Positions 1-7,785 are shown, counted from the first letter of the stretch. The stretch: DNA of 17,645 nucleotides from Spirochaetaceae bacterium (GCA_031257135.1 JAIRPH010000210.1:1-17645); one strand, 5' to 3'. The notes: a model not told the origin generated them from the letters alone. A program made the numbers and translations.

Positions 1-156
1 GGGAGCGACGCCTCTCACGCCGCTCTGGAATTTTACGCCGATGTCAAGGCGGAAGCCGCCCGGAATGTTCCCGAAGCCCGCGCGGTCTACGAGCAGTTGA
101 AAGCCGCCTATCCCAACAAGAGCCGCAAGCATCGAGACGGGGACGCGCAGTCCTGA
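1..156 (+). CDS. 3' end of an unidentified gene (partial at left edge)
   Basis: Frame 1 is open from the first base to a TGA at 154-156, giving the last 51 residues of a protein. The segment is charged and predicted helical: it opens with a helix containing ALEFYADVKAEAA, continues with ARAVYEQLKAAYP, and ends in a basic, disordered tail (NKSRKHRDGDAQS). Codon use is GC-rich, like the chromosomal genes further right. The helical stretch faintly resembles short proteins from phage or prophage modules in treponemes, but that is an impression and not an assignment. No function is claimed. Nothing resembling a strong terminator follows; a tandem repeat starts about 20 bases downstream. Confidence 0.6.
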   Translation, partial: GSDASHAALEFYADVKAEAARNVPEARAVYEQLKAAYPNKSRKHRDGDAQS

Positions 157-174
157 CGGGGCTTGGAACAAAGC

Positions 175-407
175 GGGCTGTGTTTCGGGCTTGCCGAGGT
201 TTGTTCGGCGCATACCGGGCTTTGTTTCGGGCTTGCCGGGCTGTGTTCTGAGCTTACCGGGGTTTGTTCGGCGCATACCGGGCTGTGTTTCGGGCTTACT
301 GGGGTTTGTTCTGGGCTTGCCGAGGTTTGTTTCGGGCTTGCCGGGCTGTGTTTCGGGCTTACCGGGCTGTGTTCTGAGCTTACCCGTCTTTGTCAGGCGC
401 ATACCGC
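175..407. repeat. 21-bp tandem repeat array (minisatellite), 11 full units
   Basis: Units start at 189, 210, 231, 252, 273, 294, 315, 336, 357, 378 and 399, exactly 21 bp apart without a single indel, preceded by a partial unit from 175. A typical unit is GCTTGCCGGGCTGTGTTTCG followed by G. Variants are ordered: the head is GCTTGCC, GCTTACC or GCATACC, and the tail is CGG, TGG or TGA. Units 3-5 and 9-11 show the same order of variants, suggesting duplication of a three-unit block. Because 21 is a multiple of 3, two plus-strand frames stay open across the array, one of them giving heptads with a cysteine every seventh residue. I regard it as non-coding because there is no ATG or convincing ribosome binding site and composition is extreme. 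Confidence 0.9.
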
Positions 408-439
408 AGTTGATTTTTTGAAAATTCTGGAGGCGAACA

Positions 440-607
440 ATGCGTAACACGCAGGTTATTTTGAAAGAGCCGTTTGATTATACCGAATGGCAAAAAAAAT
501 ACTTTTCCGCTTTCCCGCTTGAAGAGTTAAATCAAATGGCGGCGCGCTACAATCAAGAAAATCCTTTGAAAAAACGATCTCTTCCAAAGGTAAAGAAAAA
601 AATATAG
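440..607 (+). CDS. Small hypothetical protein, 55 aa
   Basis: ATG at 440 is preceded by TGGAGG at 429-434, a well-spaced ribosome binding site, and the frame runs to TAG at 605-607. The protein begins MRNTQVILKEPFDYTEWQ, has a helical middle (PLEELNQMAARYNQENP) and a very basic tail (KKRSLPKVKKK). There is no signal peptide or membrane segment. The size and basic tail would suit a small DNA- or partner-binding protein from an accessory module, but I do not recognise a family. It sits between a tandem repeat and an IS200/IS605-type hairpin, so it is probably in mobile or decayed surroundings. Composition is more AT-rich than the partial gene at the left edge. Confidence 0.6.
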   Translation: MRNTQVILKEPFDYTEWQKKYFSAFPLEELNQMAARYNQENPLKKRSLPKVKKKI

Positions 608-640
608 ACAAACGGAGAGAAATTGAGTAGGATACTGACA

Positions 641-686
641 TACTCCTCCCGCCTAAAGGCGGGGGCTTTACGGCGGTCACGATAAA
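641..686 (-). mobile_element. IS200/IS605-type right-end hairpin, copy 1 (solo remnant)
   Basis: Bases 648-663 form a perfect stem CCCGCC/GGCGGG around the loop TAAA. Read on the minus strand the segment is GCCCCCGCCTTTAGGCGGGA followed by GGAGTATGTCA, the layout commonly seen at the 3' end of tnpB-type IS200/IS605 elements. Bases 651-686 match 17438-17473 at 31 of 36 positions in the same orientation, and the hairpin core recurs at 17142-17159 beside a tnpB remnant. No transposase gene adjoins this copy, so it is a solo end or a small non-autonomous derivative. It is a poor terminator candidate on the plus strand because no T-run follows. Confidence 0.6.
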
Positions 687-695
687 AAATATAAT
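667..695 (+). promoter_or_regulatory. Predicted sigma-70-type promoter of the RCC1 lipoprotein gene
   Basis: TTTACG (667-672), a 17-bp spacer and a perfect TATAAT (690-695) lie just upstream of the lipoprotein gene at 724. The -35 hexamer lies inside the IS-type repeat (651-686), so the mobile-element end seems to contribute to this promoter. The expected start of transcription near 702 leaves a leader of about 20 bases carrying the ribosome binding site. Confidence 0.5.
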
Positions 696-723
696 GCCGA
701 TACTTATATTAGGAGGTCAAGTA

Positions 724-2028
724 ATGAAAAAGATTCTAGCGGGAATCCTCGGCGTCTGCTTGGCGGTAATGTTTCTTGCCTGTAAAAGCGCAGGTTCAGC
801 TCAACAGGAGGAAAATCCTGAAGAGGAAATCCCTGAAGACGTGATCGCTACGCCGATACTGTTGTTCGCCGAAATACAGGATATTTTCCCCGGAGTGGCT
901 CATGTCTTTCTGGTAAGAAAATCCGACAACACCCTCTGGGGATGCGGCTATAACCGTTCCGGTCAGTTAGGAATCGGCGAATACCGAAGCCCCGAAGGAG
1001 ACCGTTATCCTCGTCACTTTGTCCCAATCGGCGACGAAGGTTCAACCGGGACCGGAATAACGAACGTTAAAGCTATGGCCTTAGGAGAAAACCATACGCT
1101 CCTGCTCAAAAACGACGGAACCCTCTGGGTTACAGGGGAGAATAAATTCGGAGAATTGGGCATGGGCGCATCGGTGGAAAAGGTGACGGTCTTTACCCAA
1201 GTTATGGTCCCCGGTTCGGAAGGAACTCCCGTCACCGGAGTCGTAGAAATTGCCGCAGGTCACGACAGCAGTTACTTTATCAAAAACGACGGAACCCTTT
1301 GGGCCGCAGGGTATAACCATTACGGTCAGTTGGGGCTAGGAACCAATGAAGATAAACACGACGTCTTCACTCAGGTTTCAAGCGCGGGAACAGATGTAGT
1401 CGCCGTCGCGTCCGGGGCGCGGCATACGGTAATTCTCAAACGGGACGGGACACTCTGGGCGACCGGAGCCAATCATCTTTACGGACAGCTTGGGCTGGGA
1501 GACGATAAAGACTACAACGTTTTTACCAAAGTCGAAACCGCCGGCGCAAACATCAAAGCCGTGGGAGTCGGGGATTATCACACCGCAATCCTGAAAAATG
1601 ATAATACCCTCTGGGTCGCAGGATATAATGAGATGGGACAGCTCGGCTTAGGAGACCGAAACAACCGGAATACCTTCGTTCAGTCCCGGACGGACAATCT
1701 TGGGTCCATCGTTATATGCGGCAATAATACCACGATCCTGAAAAATAACGGAACCCTCTGGGTAGTCGGAGATAATACCTTCGGACAGCTTGGACAGGGT
1801 ACCGCCGGCGCGCACCACTCAACCGATTCTTTTATCGAGGTAAAAAATAAAGCCGCCGGTAAATTGAAGATCAAAAAGGTAAACGCAGGCTCCCGGAGTA
1901 TGTATATCCTGATGGAAGACGGCGGACTGTGGGGAGTAGGGTCCAACCGCTACGGGCAGTTGAACTCAGGATATGAGGATACGGATGTATCAAACGTGAA
2001 ACTCCTGCTTCCGCAAGATACAAAATAA
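724..2028 (+). CDS. RCC1-repeat lipoprotein
   Basis: ATG at 724 is chosen because AGGAGGT (711-717) sits at ideal distance; an upstream in-frame ATG at 694 has no such site. The 434-aa product starts with a lipoprotein signal: basic MKK, hydrophobic core, and FLAC with the acylated cysteine at residue 20, acceptable for the relaxed spirochaete lipobox. An acidic linker (residues 28-40) follows. The rest is seven RCC1 beta-propeller blades recognised by the recurring pattern GTLW-x-x-G-x-N-x-x-GQLGLG, the first at about residue 69 and the last ending near residue 425. RCC1 propellers are protein-interaction platforms; the bacterial secreted versions have no settled function. Likely anchored by lipid in the periplasm or outer membrane. 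A strong terminator follows, so it is monocistronic. Confidence 0.88.
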   Translation: MKKILAGILGVCLAVMFLACKSAGSAQQEENPEEEIPEDVIATPILLFAEIQDIFPGVAHVFLVRKSDNTLWGCGYNRSGQLGIGEYRSPEGDRYPRHFVPIGDEGSTGTGITNVKAMALGENHTLLLKNDGTLWVTGENKFGELGMGASVEKVTVFTQVMVPGSEGTPVTGVVEIAAGHDSSYFIKNDGTLWAAGYNHYGQLGLGTNEDKHDVFTQVSSAGTDVVAVASGARHTVILKRDGTLWATGANHLYGQLGLGDDKDYNVFTKVETAGANIKAVGVGDYHTAILKNDNTLWVAGYNEMGQLGLGDRNNRNTFVQSRTDNLGSIVICGNNTTILKNNGTLWVVGDNTFGQLGQGTAGAHHSTDSFIEVKNKAAGKLKIKKVNAGSRSMYILMEDGGLWGVGSNRYGQLNSGYEDTDVSNVKLLLPQDTK

Positions 2029-2042
2029 ACCCATTCTCTCAT

Positions 2043-2072
2043 AAGCCGGTTCTGAAAAAGAACCGGCTTTGT
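2043..2072 (+). terminator. Rho-independent terminator after the RCC1 gene
   Basis: A perfect 10-bp stem (AAGCCGGTTC at 2043-2052 with GAACCGGCTT at 2060-2069) around a 7-base A-rich loop, ending in a short T tract. It starts 15 bases after the TAA of the RCC1 gene and isolates it from the next gene. Confidence 0.85.
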
Positions 2073-2076
2073 TCTC

Positions 2077-2105
2077 TTGAACAAGACCCGCATATATAGT
2101 ATAAG
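2077..2105 (+). promoter_or_regulatory. Predicted sigma-70-type promoter of the LRR protein gene
   Basis: TTGAAC (2077-2082), exactly 17 bp, then TATAAG (2100-2105), placed directly after the upstream terminator. This would give a 5' leader of about 108 bases before the ATG at 2220; I see no recognisable riboswitch in it. AAGGAG at about 2204-2209 is the ribosome binding site. Confidence 0.55.
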
Positions 2106-2219
2106 AATAAAAATACCGGCTTGTATTTTCGGTTATACTGTGGTATTCTTTTAGGAAATAACTTTACCTCATCGAACCTCTGCTTTGGGCGCTGGAGGTT
2201 TTAAAAGGAGATTTTTTGT

Positions 2220-4601
2220 ATGAAACGAGTTTTATGTTTTATCGGCTTTGCCATCATACTGGCAAATGTATTATTCGGGGCGGATATACCTACCTCTGCA
2301 AGCGACTTCCGGATCGAACAAGCCCGAATAGGCGGGATTCAAAGCGTAACCATCACCGGCTATATAGGCATGAAGCGAGACGTCGTCATTCCTGAAAAAA
2401 TCGATAATCTTCCCGTAACCGCCATCGGAAAAGAAGCCTTCCGGGAAAAACGGCTGACCAGCGTGACCATCCCTAACGGACTCATTTCTATCGGCGAAGG
2501 CGCGTTTGCCGTCAACGAGCTGACCAGCGTGACCATCCCCGACAGCGTAACCCTCATCGGAAACCACGCCTTCCGGGAAAATAACCTGAGCCGCGTGACT
2601 ATCGGGAATAAGGCGACCGCCATCGGCGAAGCCGCGTTCTATCAGAACAGCCTCGCCGCGCTGACTATCCCGGACAGCGTCGTTTCCATCGGAAGCCACG
2701 CCTTCCGGGAAAACCGGCTGACTTCAGTAACCTTCGGGAAGAAACTGGCTGTTATCGGACAGGTCGCCTTTGCGTATAATCAGTTATCTTCCATAACCTT
2801 TCCCGAAAGCCTGACCGCTATCGAGGACTTTGCGTTCAGGAAGAACCTATTGACCGCGGTGGTCATCCCTAACGCCGTGAAGACTATCGGGGAAGCCGCT
2901 TTTTTTGAAAATCCGATGAAAAGCGTCACCATTCCTCCCAATGTCGCGCTGAAAACCAACAGTTTCGATAACAAATTCACTGATTTTTACAACCGGTCGA
3001 ATAGGCAGGACGGAGAATACGCCTTAGGCGCCAATGGGCAGTGGCATTACGGACCCGAAGAAAAACCGGAAGATTTTATCACCCAGCGTCAAACCGCGGG
3101 CGGGGCGCAGTTTCTTATTATCACCGGATATAAGGGAAACGATAAAAGAGTCTCGATCCCTCAGCGGATAGACAACATCCCGGTAAGAATGGTCGCCAAA
3201 AACGCGTTCCGGCAGAAAGGGCTAACCGGGATCAGTATTCCTGAAGGAATCGATGCCATCGGCGAAGGCGCCTTTGCCTACAATGCGCTGACCCGCGTTA
3301 CGCTTCCCTCCACGCTGAGGACCATTGAAAAATGGGCTTTCGCCAAAAACAGACTGACCTCCGTGGTTGTCCCCGATAAAGTAACCGCCGTCGGAGACTG
3401 GGCGTTTTACGGAAACAGCCTTACCGGTATTACTCTTCCCAGTTACCTCACGGCAATCGGCGAAGCGGCGTTTGCGGAAAATAAATCAAAGCAGGTGAAA
3501 GTTCCTTCCGCCGTCCGATCCATCGGCGAAGCGGCGTTTGTGGATAATCCCTTGTCCAGCATTATGCTCGGCTCAAACGTCGCCCTGACCTCAAATAGTT
3601 TCGATAATCAGTTCGCCGACGAAGGCTATAGGAAGTACCAAAATAGAGAAGGGGAATATTTCTTAGGCTATAACTCGGACTGGAACTATGTGGTTCAGGC
3701 GAATCCTAAAGATTTTGACAAAAAACCGCTTACCACGAATACAGGCAATGTTCGGGGCTATATTATTACCGGCTATAACGGTACGGAAAAAGCCTTCCGT
3801 ATCCCTGACAAGTTGTCAGATACCTCAAATCCTGACGACGTAACGACCGAAGCTCCGGTTGTGGCTATCGGCGAAGAAGCCTTTGCGGACAAAAGACTGA
3901 CCATCGTGCTGATCCCTGAAACAGTAACCGCCATCGACGCCCGGGCTTTTACGAAAAATCAGCTGAAAATCGTCACCATTCCTGAAAAGATTACCGCCAT
4001 CGGCACCGGGGCGTTCGCGGACAACAAACTAAGCCATATTGATATTCCCAGCACGCTTACGATAGTCTCGGACGCGGCTTTTGCCGGGAATGAAATTACG
4101 AGCCTCGCCATTGCCGAAGGGGTTCAGCGGATTGGAGACGGCGCGTTCGCGCAGAACAAGCTGGCAGACGTTGTCATTCCTTCCACCGTTACCGGTATCG
4201 GGAACAGCGCGTTCGCCCGGAATCAGCTGACGAGCGTCAGTATTCCTGACGGAATTAAGGCTATTGCGGATTGGTCTTTCTCTCAAAACCAGTTGTCCAG
4301 CGTTACCATGCCTAACGGGATTACTTCGGTCGGCGAAGGGGCTTTTTCCGGCAATCTTTTATCGGCTATTACCATTCCCGGAACGGTTGCGTCTATCGGG
4401 GACAACGCGTTTTCGGAGAATCCTGATCTTACCGCCATCGGGATGAACGCTTCCGCGGCTGAGGTAAAGCCCTCAGCCTTCACCGAAGGATTCGCCCAAG
4501 CCTACGAGAATAATAACCGCCAAGCCGGCAGGTATATCTTGCAGAACCAGTGGAATCTTGAAGGCGCTCAACGGTACAGTTACCAGAGTACTTGGAATTA
4601 A
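2220..4601 (+). CDS. BspA-like (LRR_5, Treponema-type) leucine-rich-repeat secreted protein
   Basis: The 793-aa protein has a signal peptide (MKRVLCFIGF core, probable cleavage after residue 21) and many 23-residue repeats of the type LTSVTIPDSVTLIGNHAFREN, the signature of the BspA/TpLRR class. These proteins in Treponema, Tannerella and related bacteria are surface adhesins binding host or bacterial partners. The sequence is built of three homologous modules at roughly residues 22-280, 283-490 and 496-793. Each module opens with a segment containing ITGY and IP-x-(K/R)-(I/L), runs through repeats, and ends in a non-repeat linker carrying NSFDN-x-F (modules 1 and 2) and an aromatic QDGEY/REGEY/QAGRY motif. 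No C-terminal sorting domain or membrane anchor was recognised. It is monocistronic between its own promoter and terminator. Role as an adhesin is inferred from the family. Confidence 0.92.
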   Translation: MKRVLCFIGFAIILANVLFGADIPTSASDFRIEQARIGGIQSVTITGYIGMKRDVVIPEKIDNLPVTAIGKEAFREKRLTSVTIPNGLISIGEGAFAVNELTSVTIPDSVTLIGNHAFRENNLSRVTIGNKATAIGEAAFYQNSLAALTIPDSVVSIGSHAFRENRLTSVTFGKKLAVIGQVAFAYNQLSSITFPESLTAIEDFAFRKNLLTAVVIPNAVKTIGEAAFFENPMKSVTIPPNVALKTNSFDNKFTDFYNRSNRQDGEYALGANGQWHYGPEEKPEDFITQRQTAGGAQFLIITGYKGNDKRVSIPQRIDNIPVRMVAKNAFRQKGLTGISIPEGIDAIGEGAFAYNALTRVTLPSTLRTIEKWAFAKNRLTSVVVPDKVTAVGDWAFYGNSLTGITLPSYLTAIGEAAFAENKSKQVKVPSAVRSIGEAAFVDNPLSSIMLGSNVALTSNSFDNQFADEGYRKYQNREGEYFLGYNSDWNYVVQANPKDFDKKPLTTNTGNVRGYIITGYNGTEKAFRIPDKLSDTSNPDDVTTEAPVVAIGEEAFADKRLTIVLIPETVTAIDARAFTKNQLKIVTIPEKITAIGTGAFADNKLSHIDIPSTLTIVSDAAFAGNEITSLAIAEGVQRIGDGAFAQNKLADVVIPSTVTGIGNSAFARNQLTSVSIPDGIKAIADWSFSQNQLSSVTMPNGITSVGEGAFSGNLLSAITIPGTVASIGDNAFSENPDLTAIGMNASAAEVKPSAFTEGFAQAYENNNRQAGRYILQNQWNLEGAQRYSYQSTWN

Positions 4602-4609
4602 CCGAACCG

Positions 4610-4642
4610 AAAAAGACCGGTAACTTTGTTGCCGGTCTTTTT
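4610..4642 (+). terminator. Rho-independent terminator after the LRR gene
   Basis: AAAAAGACCGGTAAC (4610-4624) pairs with GTTGCCGGTCTTTTT (4628-4642) with a single G-T wobble, leaving a 3-base loop and a T tract. It lies 8 bases after the stop codon and 18 bases before the helicase ATG. With A and T arms it could work in both directions. Confidence 0.85.
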
Positions 4643-4660
4643 ATACGTTTTATAAAAACC

Positions 4661-7168
4661 ATGAATTATTTAGACCTTCCGGTATACAAACACAAAGACC
4701 TGATTCTTGCGGCGTTAGGGACTCATCAAGTAGCGGTGGTGGAAAGTCCCACCGGTTCTGGGAAGACCACTCAGCTTCCGGTGATACTGCACGATGCGGG
4801 CTACGCCGAAGCCGGCGTTATTGGGGTGACTCAGCCTCGGCGGATTGCCGCGGTGTCGGTGAGCGAGTTTATCGCCCGCCAGATGGGAACGGTCATTCCG
4901 GGGCTTGTGGGCTTCAAGATGCGCTTCGAGGACATGACTGACCCTCGGACTAAAATTAAAATTATGACCGACGGAATTCTTCTTCAGGAAATGAAGCTCG
5001 ATCCGTATTTGTCGAAGTACGGCTGTATCATTGTGGATGAAGCCCACGAGCGGAGCCTGAACATTGATTTTATTCTCGGTCTTTTGAAGCGGGTGTTAGA
5101 AGTCCGCAAAGAATTCAAAGTCGTCGTATCTTCGGCGACGATTAACGCGCAGGTTTTTTCGGCATATTTCGGGGATTGTCCTATTGTCAAAATCGATGCC
5201 GATACCTATCCGGTGACGGTTATCTACGACCCGCCTCCGGCGGCGGCTTCTTCCGGAGATACTACCGCCGCGGAAGCTCTGCTTTTCAAGATCAATGCCA
5301 TTGTAGAGCGGGTTGTCGAGGAAGAACGTCCCGGAGACATTTTGATCTTTCTTTCCGGCGAAAAGCTGATTAAAGACTGTATGTCCGTTCTGGGGCATGG
5401 AGCGGCGGCGGCGCGGCTTCATTTGATTCCGCTCTACGGCAGGCTCGGCAAGGAAGAACAGGAGCGGGTCTTTGAACGGCCGCCCTCGGGGAAAATTAAA
5501 GCCGTGATTTCCACGAACATCGCGGAAACGTCGGTTACGATTGACGGCGTAACTACGGTAATCGATTCGGGCTTATCGAAGCTCAGTTATTATAATCCCC
5601 GGACTTTTACGTCGAGCCTTGTAGAATCTCCTATTTCCAAGGCTTCCGGGAACCAGCGGAAGGGCAGAGCCGGGCGCACTCAGCCCGGAACCTGTTATCG
5701 GCTTTACAGCCGACGGGATTTTGAGAGCCGCGCGCTTTTTACAACCGAGGAAATTTACCGGACAGACCTTTCCGAAGTGGTTCTGCGGATGGCGGACTTG
5801 GGGCTGACCGCCTTTGAGGAATTCGACTTCATTGCGCCGCCTAGCCGGGAGGGGCTTATTGCGGCGGTTGAGACGCTACATTTGCTGGAGGCTTTGGAAA
5901 GCGACCGCAGGCTCTCTAAGATCGGCAAGCTGATGACTGAGTTTCCCTTATCTCCCCGGGAATCCAGAATCATTGTGGAAGCGATGCTGAAATATCCGAA
6001 CAGCATGGAGGAGACGCTTATTGCGGTAGCTTTTCTTTCGACTCAAAGCCCCTATCTTCTGCCTCCGGGGGAGGAGCTGGAGGCGCGGACGGCTCATCAT
6101 CAGTTTCGGGACCCTAAGGGAGATTTCGTATCTTATCTCAAACTTTATCGGATGTACAAAGAAGCGGGCAGTAAAGCCAAATTTTGCCAGAAAAACTATC
6201 TTGACGAACGGGCAATGGCGGAAATAGACAATGTGACCTATCAGCTTGGGGAGATTGTATCGGGCATGAAGATTCCTATTCTGTCAGGCGGTTCCGCGGA
6301 TGACTATCTGTGCGCGGTGGCCCGAGGGCTGATTCAATTCGTCTGCATCCGAGAGAACGGGGACACCTATCGAAGCCTCCGGGCTGACCGGATTTTTATT
6401 CATCCCGGATCGGTGATGTTCAGAATGGACCCGCAGTACATCGTCGCGGGAGAGATTATCAAGACAACCCGGATGTACGCCATGTCGGTTTCGCCCTTGA
6501 GCAGAGCCTCTCTGGACAAGATACGCGGCAATTTCGCGGCGGACCTTGAAGGAAGTCCGGCGCAGGGGAAATCCCTGAAGCCTGCCAAGCAACGGCAGAC
6601 CCTCGACCTTGCGGATTCTCTCAAACTTGGAGACGAGGTATTCGAGGTTAAAACGATCAAAAAGAAAAAGCTCGTGATACTGCCCTGGGACAGGCTTCTG
6701 CGGGCGAAGGACGCGTTAGGCGGATCGAATACGTTTTACAAGGGGCGGAATTGGCGGGGATCGATTGTTTTTCAGGATGAGTATACCCTCCTTGAGGGGG
6801 AACGGCTGGAATTTATCTTTTCTCTTCTTCCCTCGCTGAATCTTGAGGGCGTTTTAGAGAAGAATTGGTCTCGGAAGCATCAGTTTAACGCTTCTTCGCA
6901 ACTCTGGGACCTGCTGGGCTGTCTTCCTATGGCGGTAACGCCGGCTTTGTGGAAGCCGGGCAAGAAAGCTTTAGGTTTTCTCTGTCTCTACAGCGACGGC
7001 GCGGGGACGTATTGGTTTACCTGTTCCCGCGGTTTTCATACGAGTTTGAATGAAAGTCTTGCCAGCATGGAAACGCTTATCGACGAACTGGGCGACCGGG
7101 CTGACGGAGAGGTCAAACAGATTGTGAACCAGACCTATCGCCGGCTTTCGGCGTATCTGACCGCATAG
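4661..7168 (+). CDS. hrpA: DEAH-box ATP-dependent RNA helicase (HrpA/HrpB class)
   Basis: An 835-aa superfamily 2 helicase. Visible motifs: Walker A TGSGKT (31-36), Ia TQPRR (57-61), II DEAH (126-129), III SAT (158-160), V STNIAETSVTIDG (284-296) and VI QRKGRAGR (332-339), followed by the helicase-associated winged-helix region. Family members unwind RNA or remodel ribonucleoproteins; HrpA in other bacteria acts on stalled ribosomes and mRNA. The length is close to HrpB (about 820) and well below E. coli HrpA (about 1300), but motif spacing and the short C-terminus could fit either, so the symbol is tentative. ATG 4661 is the first ATG in frame; in-frame codons further back run through the upstream terminator. 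No Shine-Dalgarno sequence precedes it, only TATAAAAACC. The last 56 bases overlap the convergent tag gene. Confidence 0.9.
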   Translation: MNYLDLPVYKHKDLILAALGTHQVAVVESPTGSGKTTQLPVILHDAGYAEAGVIGVTQPRRIAAVSVSEFIARQMGTVIPGLVGFKMRFEDMTDPRTKIKIMTDGILLQEMKLDPYLSKYGCIIVDEAHERSLNIDFILGLLKRVLEVRKEFKVVVSSATINAQVFSAYFGDCPIVKIDADTYPVTVIYDPPPAAASSGDTTAAEALLFKINAIVERVVEEERPGDILIFLSGEKLIKDCMSVLGHGAAAARLHLIPLYGRLGKEEQERVFERPPSGKIKAVISTNIAETSVTIDGVTTVIDSGLSKLSYYNPRTFTSSLVESPISKASGNQRKGRAGRTQPGTCYRLYSRRDFESRALFTTEEIYRTDLSEVVLRMADLGLTAFEEFDFIAPPSREGLIAAVETLHLLEALESDRRLSKIGKLMTEFPLSPRESRIIVEAMLKYPNSMEETLIAVAFLSTQSPYLLPPGEELEARTAHHQFRDPKGDFVSYLKLYRMYKEAGSKAKFCQKNYLDERAMAEIDNVTYQLGEIVSGMKIPILSGGSADDYLCAVARGLIQFVCIRENGDTYRSLRADRIFIHPGSVMFRMDPQYIVAGEIIKTTRMYAMSVSPLSRASLDKIRGNFAADLEGSPAQGKSLKPAKQRQTLDLADSLKLGDEVFEVKTIKKKKLVILPWDRLLRAKDALGGSNTFYKGRNWRGSIVFQDEYTLLEGERLEFIFSLLPSLNLEGVLEKNWSRKHQFNASSQLWDLLGCLPMAVTPALWKPGKKALGFLCLYSDGAGTYWFTCSRGFHTSLNESLASMETLIDELGDRADGEVKQIVNQTYRRLSAYLTA

Positions 7169-7724
7169 GATGCCGGCAACAGTCAACGAGGTGATCGTTG
7201 ACGAGTCCCATCGCCTGCATGAACGCGTAGATAATCGTAGGACCGGCGAAGGAGAAGCCTCGGCGTTTCAGTTCTTTAGAAATCCGCGCGGAAAGTTCCG
7301 TAGACGCCGGGACTTCCTGCATGGTCTTCCAGCGGTTGACAATCGGCGCGCCGTCTACCCAATCCCAAAGCCATCGGGAGAATCCGGGACCTTCCATCAT
7401 GGCGAGCCAGCTTCGGGCGTTTGCAACGGCGGACTGAATCTTCCGCTTGTTGCGGATAATGCCGGCGTTTCCCATAAGCCGGACAATATCGCGCTCTCCG
7501 TACCGGGCGATTTTCTCAGGGTTCATGCCGTCAAACGCCTCCCGATATGCTTCCCGCCGCTTCAAAATGGTAATCCACGAAAGCCCCGCCTGCGCGCCGT
7601 CAAGAATCAGAGCTTCAAAAAGTTTCCTATCGTCAGTTACCGGAACGCCCCATTCTTCGTCATGGTAGGCTATGTACGTTTCATCTCCCAAACACCAGGG
7701 ACATCGAATCAAATCCGCACTCAT
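7113..7724 (-). CDS. tag: DNA-3-methyladenine glycosylase I
   Basis: A 203-aa base-excision repair enzyme that removes 3-methyladenine from alkylated DNA. The start MSADLIRCPWC at 7724 matches the usual family N-terminus; the frame stays open further upstream but that stretch is not Tag-like. The zinc ligands are present at family spacing: Cys8, His21, His178 and Cys182 (E. coli Cys4, His17, His175, Cys179). Glu37 in FEALILDGAQAG matches the E. coli Glu38 position. The tail beyond residue 186 is an unrelated hydrophilic extension that overlaps the end of the convergent helicase gene by 56 bp. A promoter (7731-7759) ends only six bases before the ATG, so the mRNA may be leaderless. It probably lay next to the minus-strand operon before the restriction-modification unit was inserted. 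Confidence 0.95.
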   Translation of the reverse strand: MSADLIRCPWCLGDETYIAYHDEEWGVPVTDDRKLFEALILDGAQAGLSWITILKRREAYREAFDGMNPEKIARYGERDIVRLMGNAGIIRNKRKIQSAVANARSWLAMMEGPGFSRWLWDWVDGAPIVNRWKTMQEVPASTELSARISKELKRRGFSFAGPTIIYAFMQAMGLVNDHLVDCCRHPMRSDTPKAGDRSGSQSV

Positions 7725-7730
7725 ACCAAA

Positions 7731-7759
7731 ACCATAGAGCCTTCTGCGATGTTTTTCAA
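7731..7759 (-). promoter_or_regulatory. Predicted promoter of tag
   Basis: On the minus strand TTGAAA (7759-7754), a 17-bp spacer and TATGGT (7736-7731), then six bases to the tag ATG. The -35 hexamer lies inside the left copy of the 27-bp direct repeat, so the repeat copy preserves this element. Confidence 0.45.
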
Positions 7760-7768
7760 GAACGCTAC
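7742..7768. repeat. 27-bp direct repeat, left copy flanking the restriction-modification unit
   Basis: TTCTGCGAT followed by GTTTTTCAAGAACGCTAC. It equals 9865-9891 at 26 of 27 positions (T/G difference at the ninth base) and the similarity stops abruptly on both sides. It lies 18 bp upstream of the tag start and about 55 bp upstream of the methyltransferase start. Such a pair bracketing an AT-rich restriction-modification unit is what insertion with a long target duplication would leave. Confidence 0.85.
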
Positions 7769-7785
7769 GGGCATACCGCGCTGAG

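Noticed and set aside
175..407. CRISPR array
   Set aside because: Units are directly contiguous with no unique spacers, and no cas gene is near.
163..447. A 94-residue plus-strand frame (and a second overlapping one) through the 21-bp repeat
   Set aside because: It starts at TTG with no ribosome binding site, is made almost only of the repeat, and a second frame is open merely because the unit is a multiple of three.
648..672. The hairpin as a rho-independent terminator of the 55-aa gene
   Set aside because: No T-run follows on the plus strand, and the sequence recurs next to a tnpB remnant, so an IS end explains it better.
4264..4446. Short open frames inside the LRR gene on both strands
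   Set aside because: The repetitive 69-bp units keep other frames open; only the main frame has a signal peptide and family repeats.
5096..5422. Minus-strand frames inside the helicase gene
   Set aside because: They lie opposite conserved helicase motifs and have no supporting signals.
7170..7784. A 204-residue plus-strand frame
   Set aside because: It is the antisense shadow of tag, whose family motifs and zinc ligands are clear.
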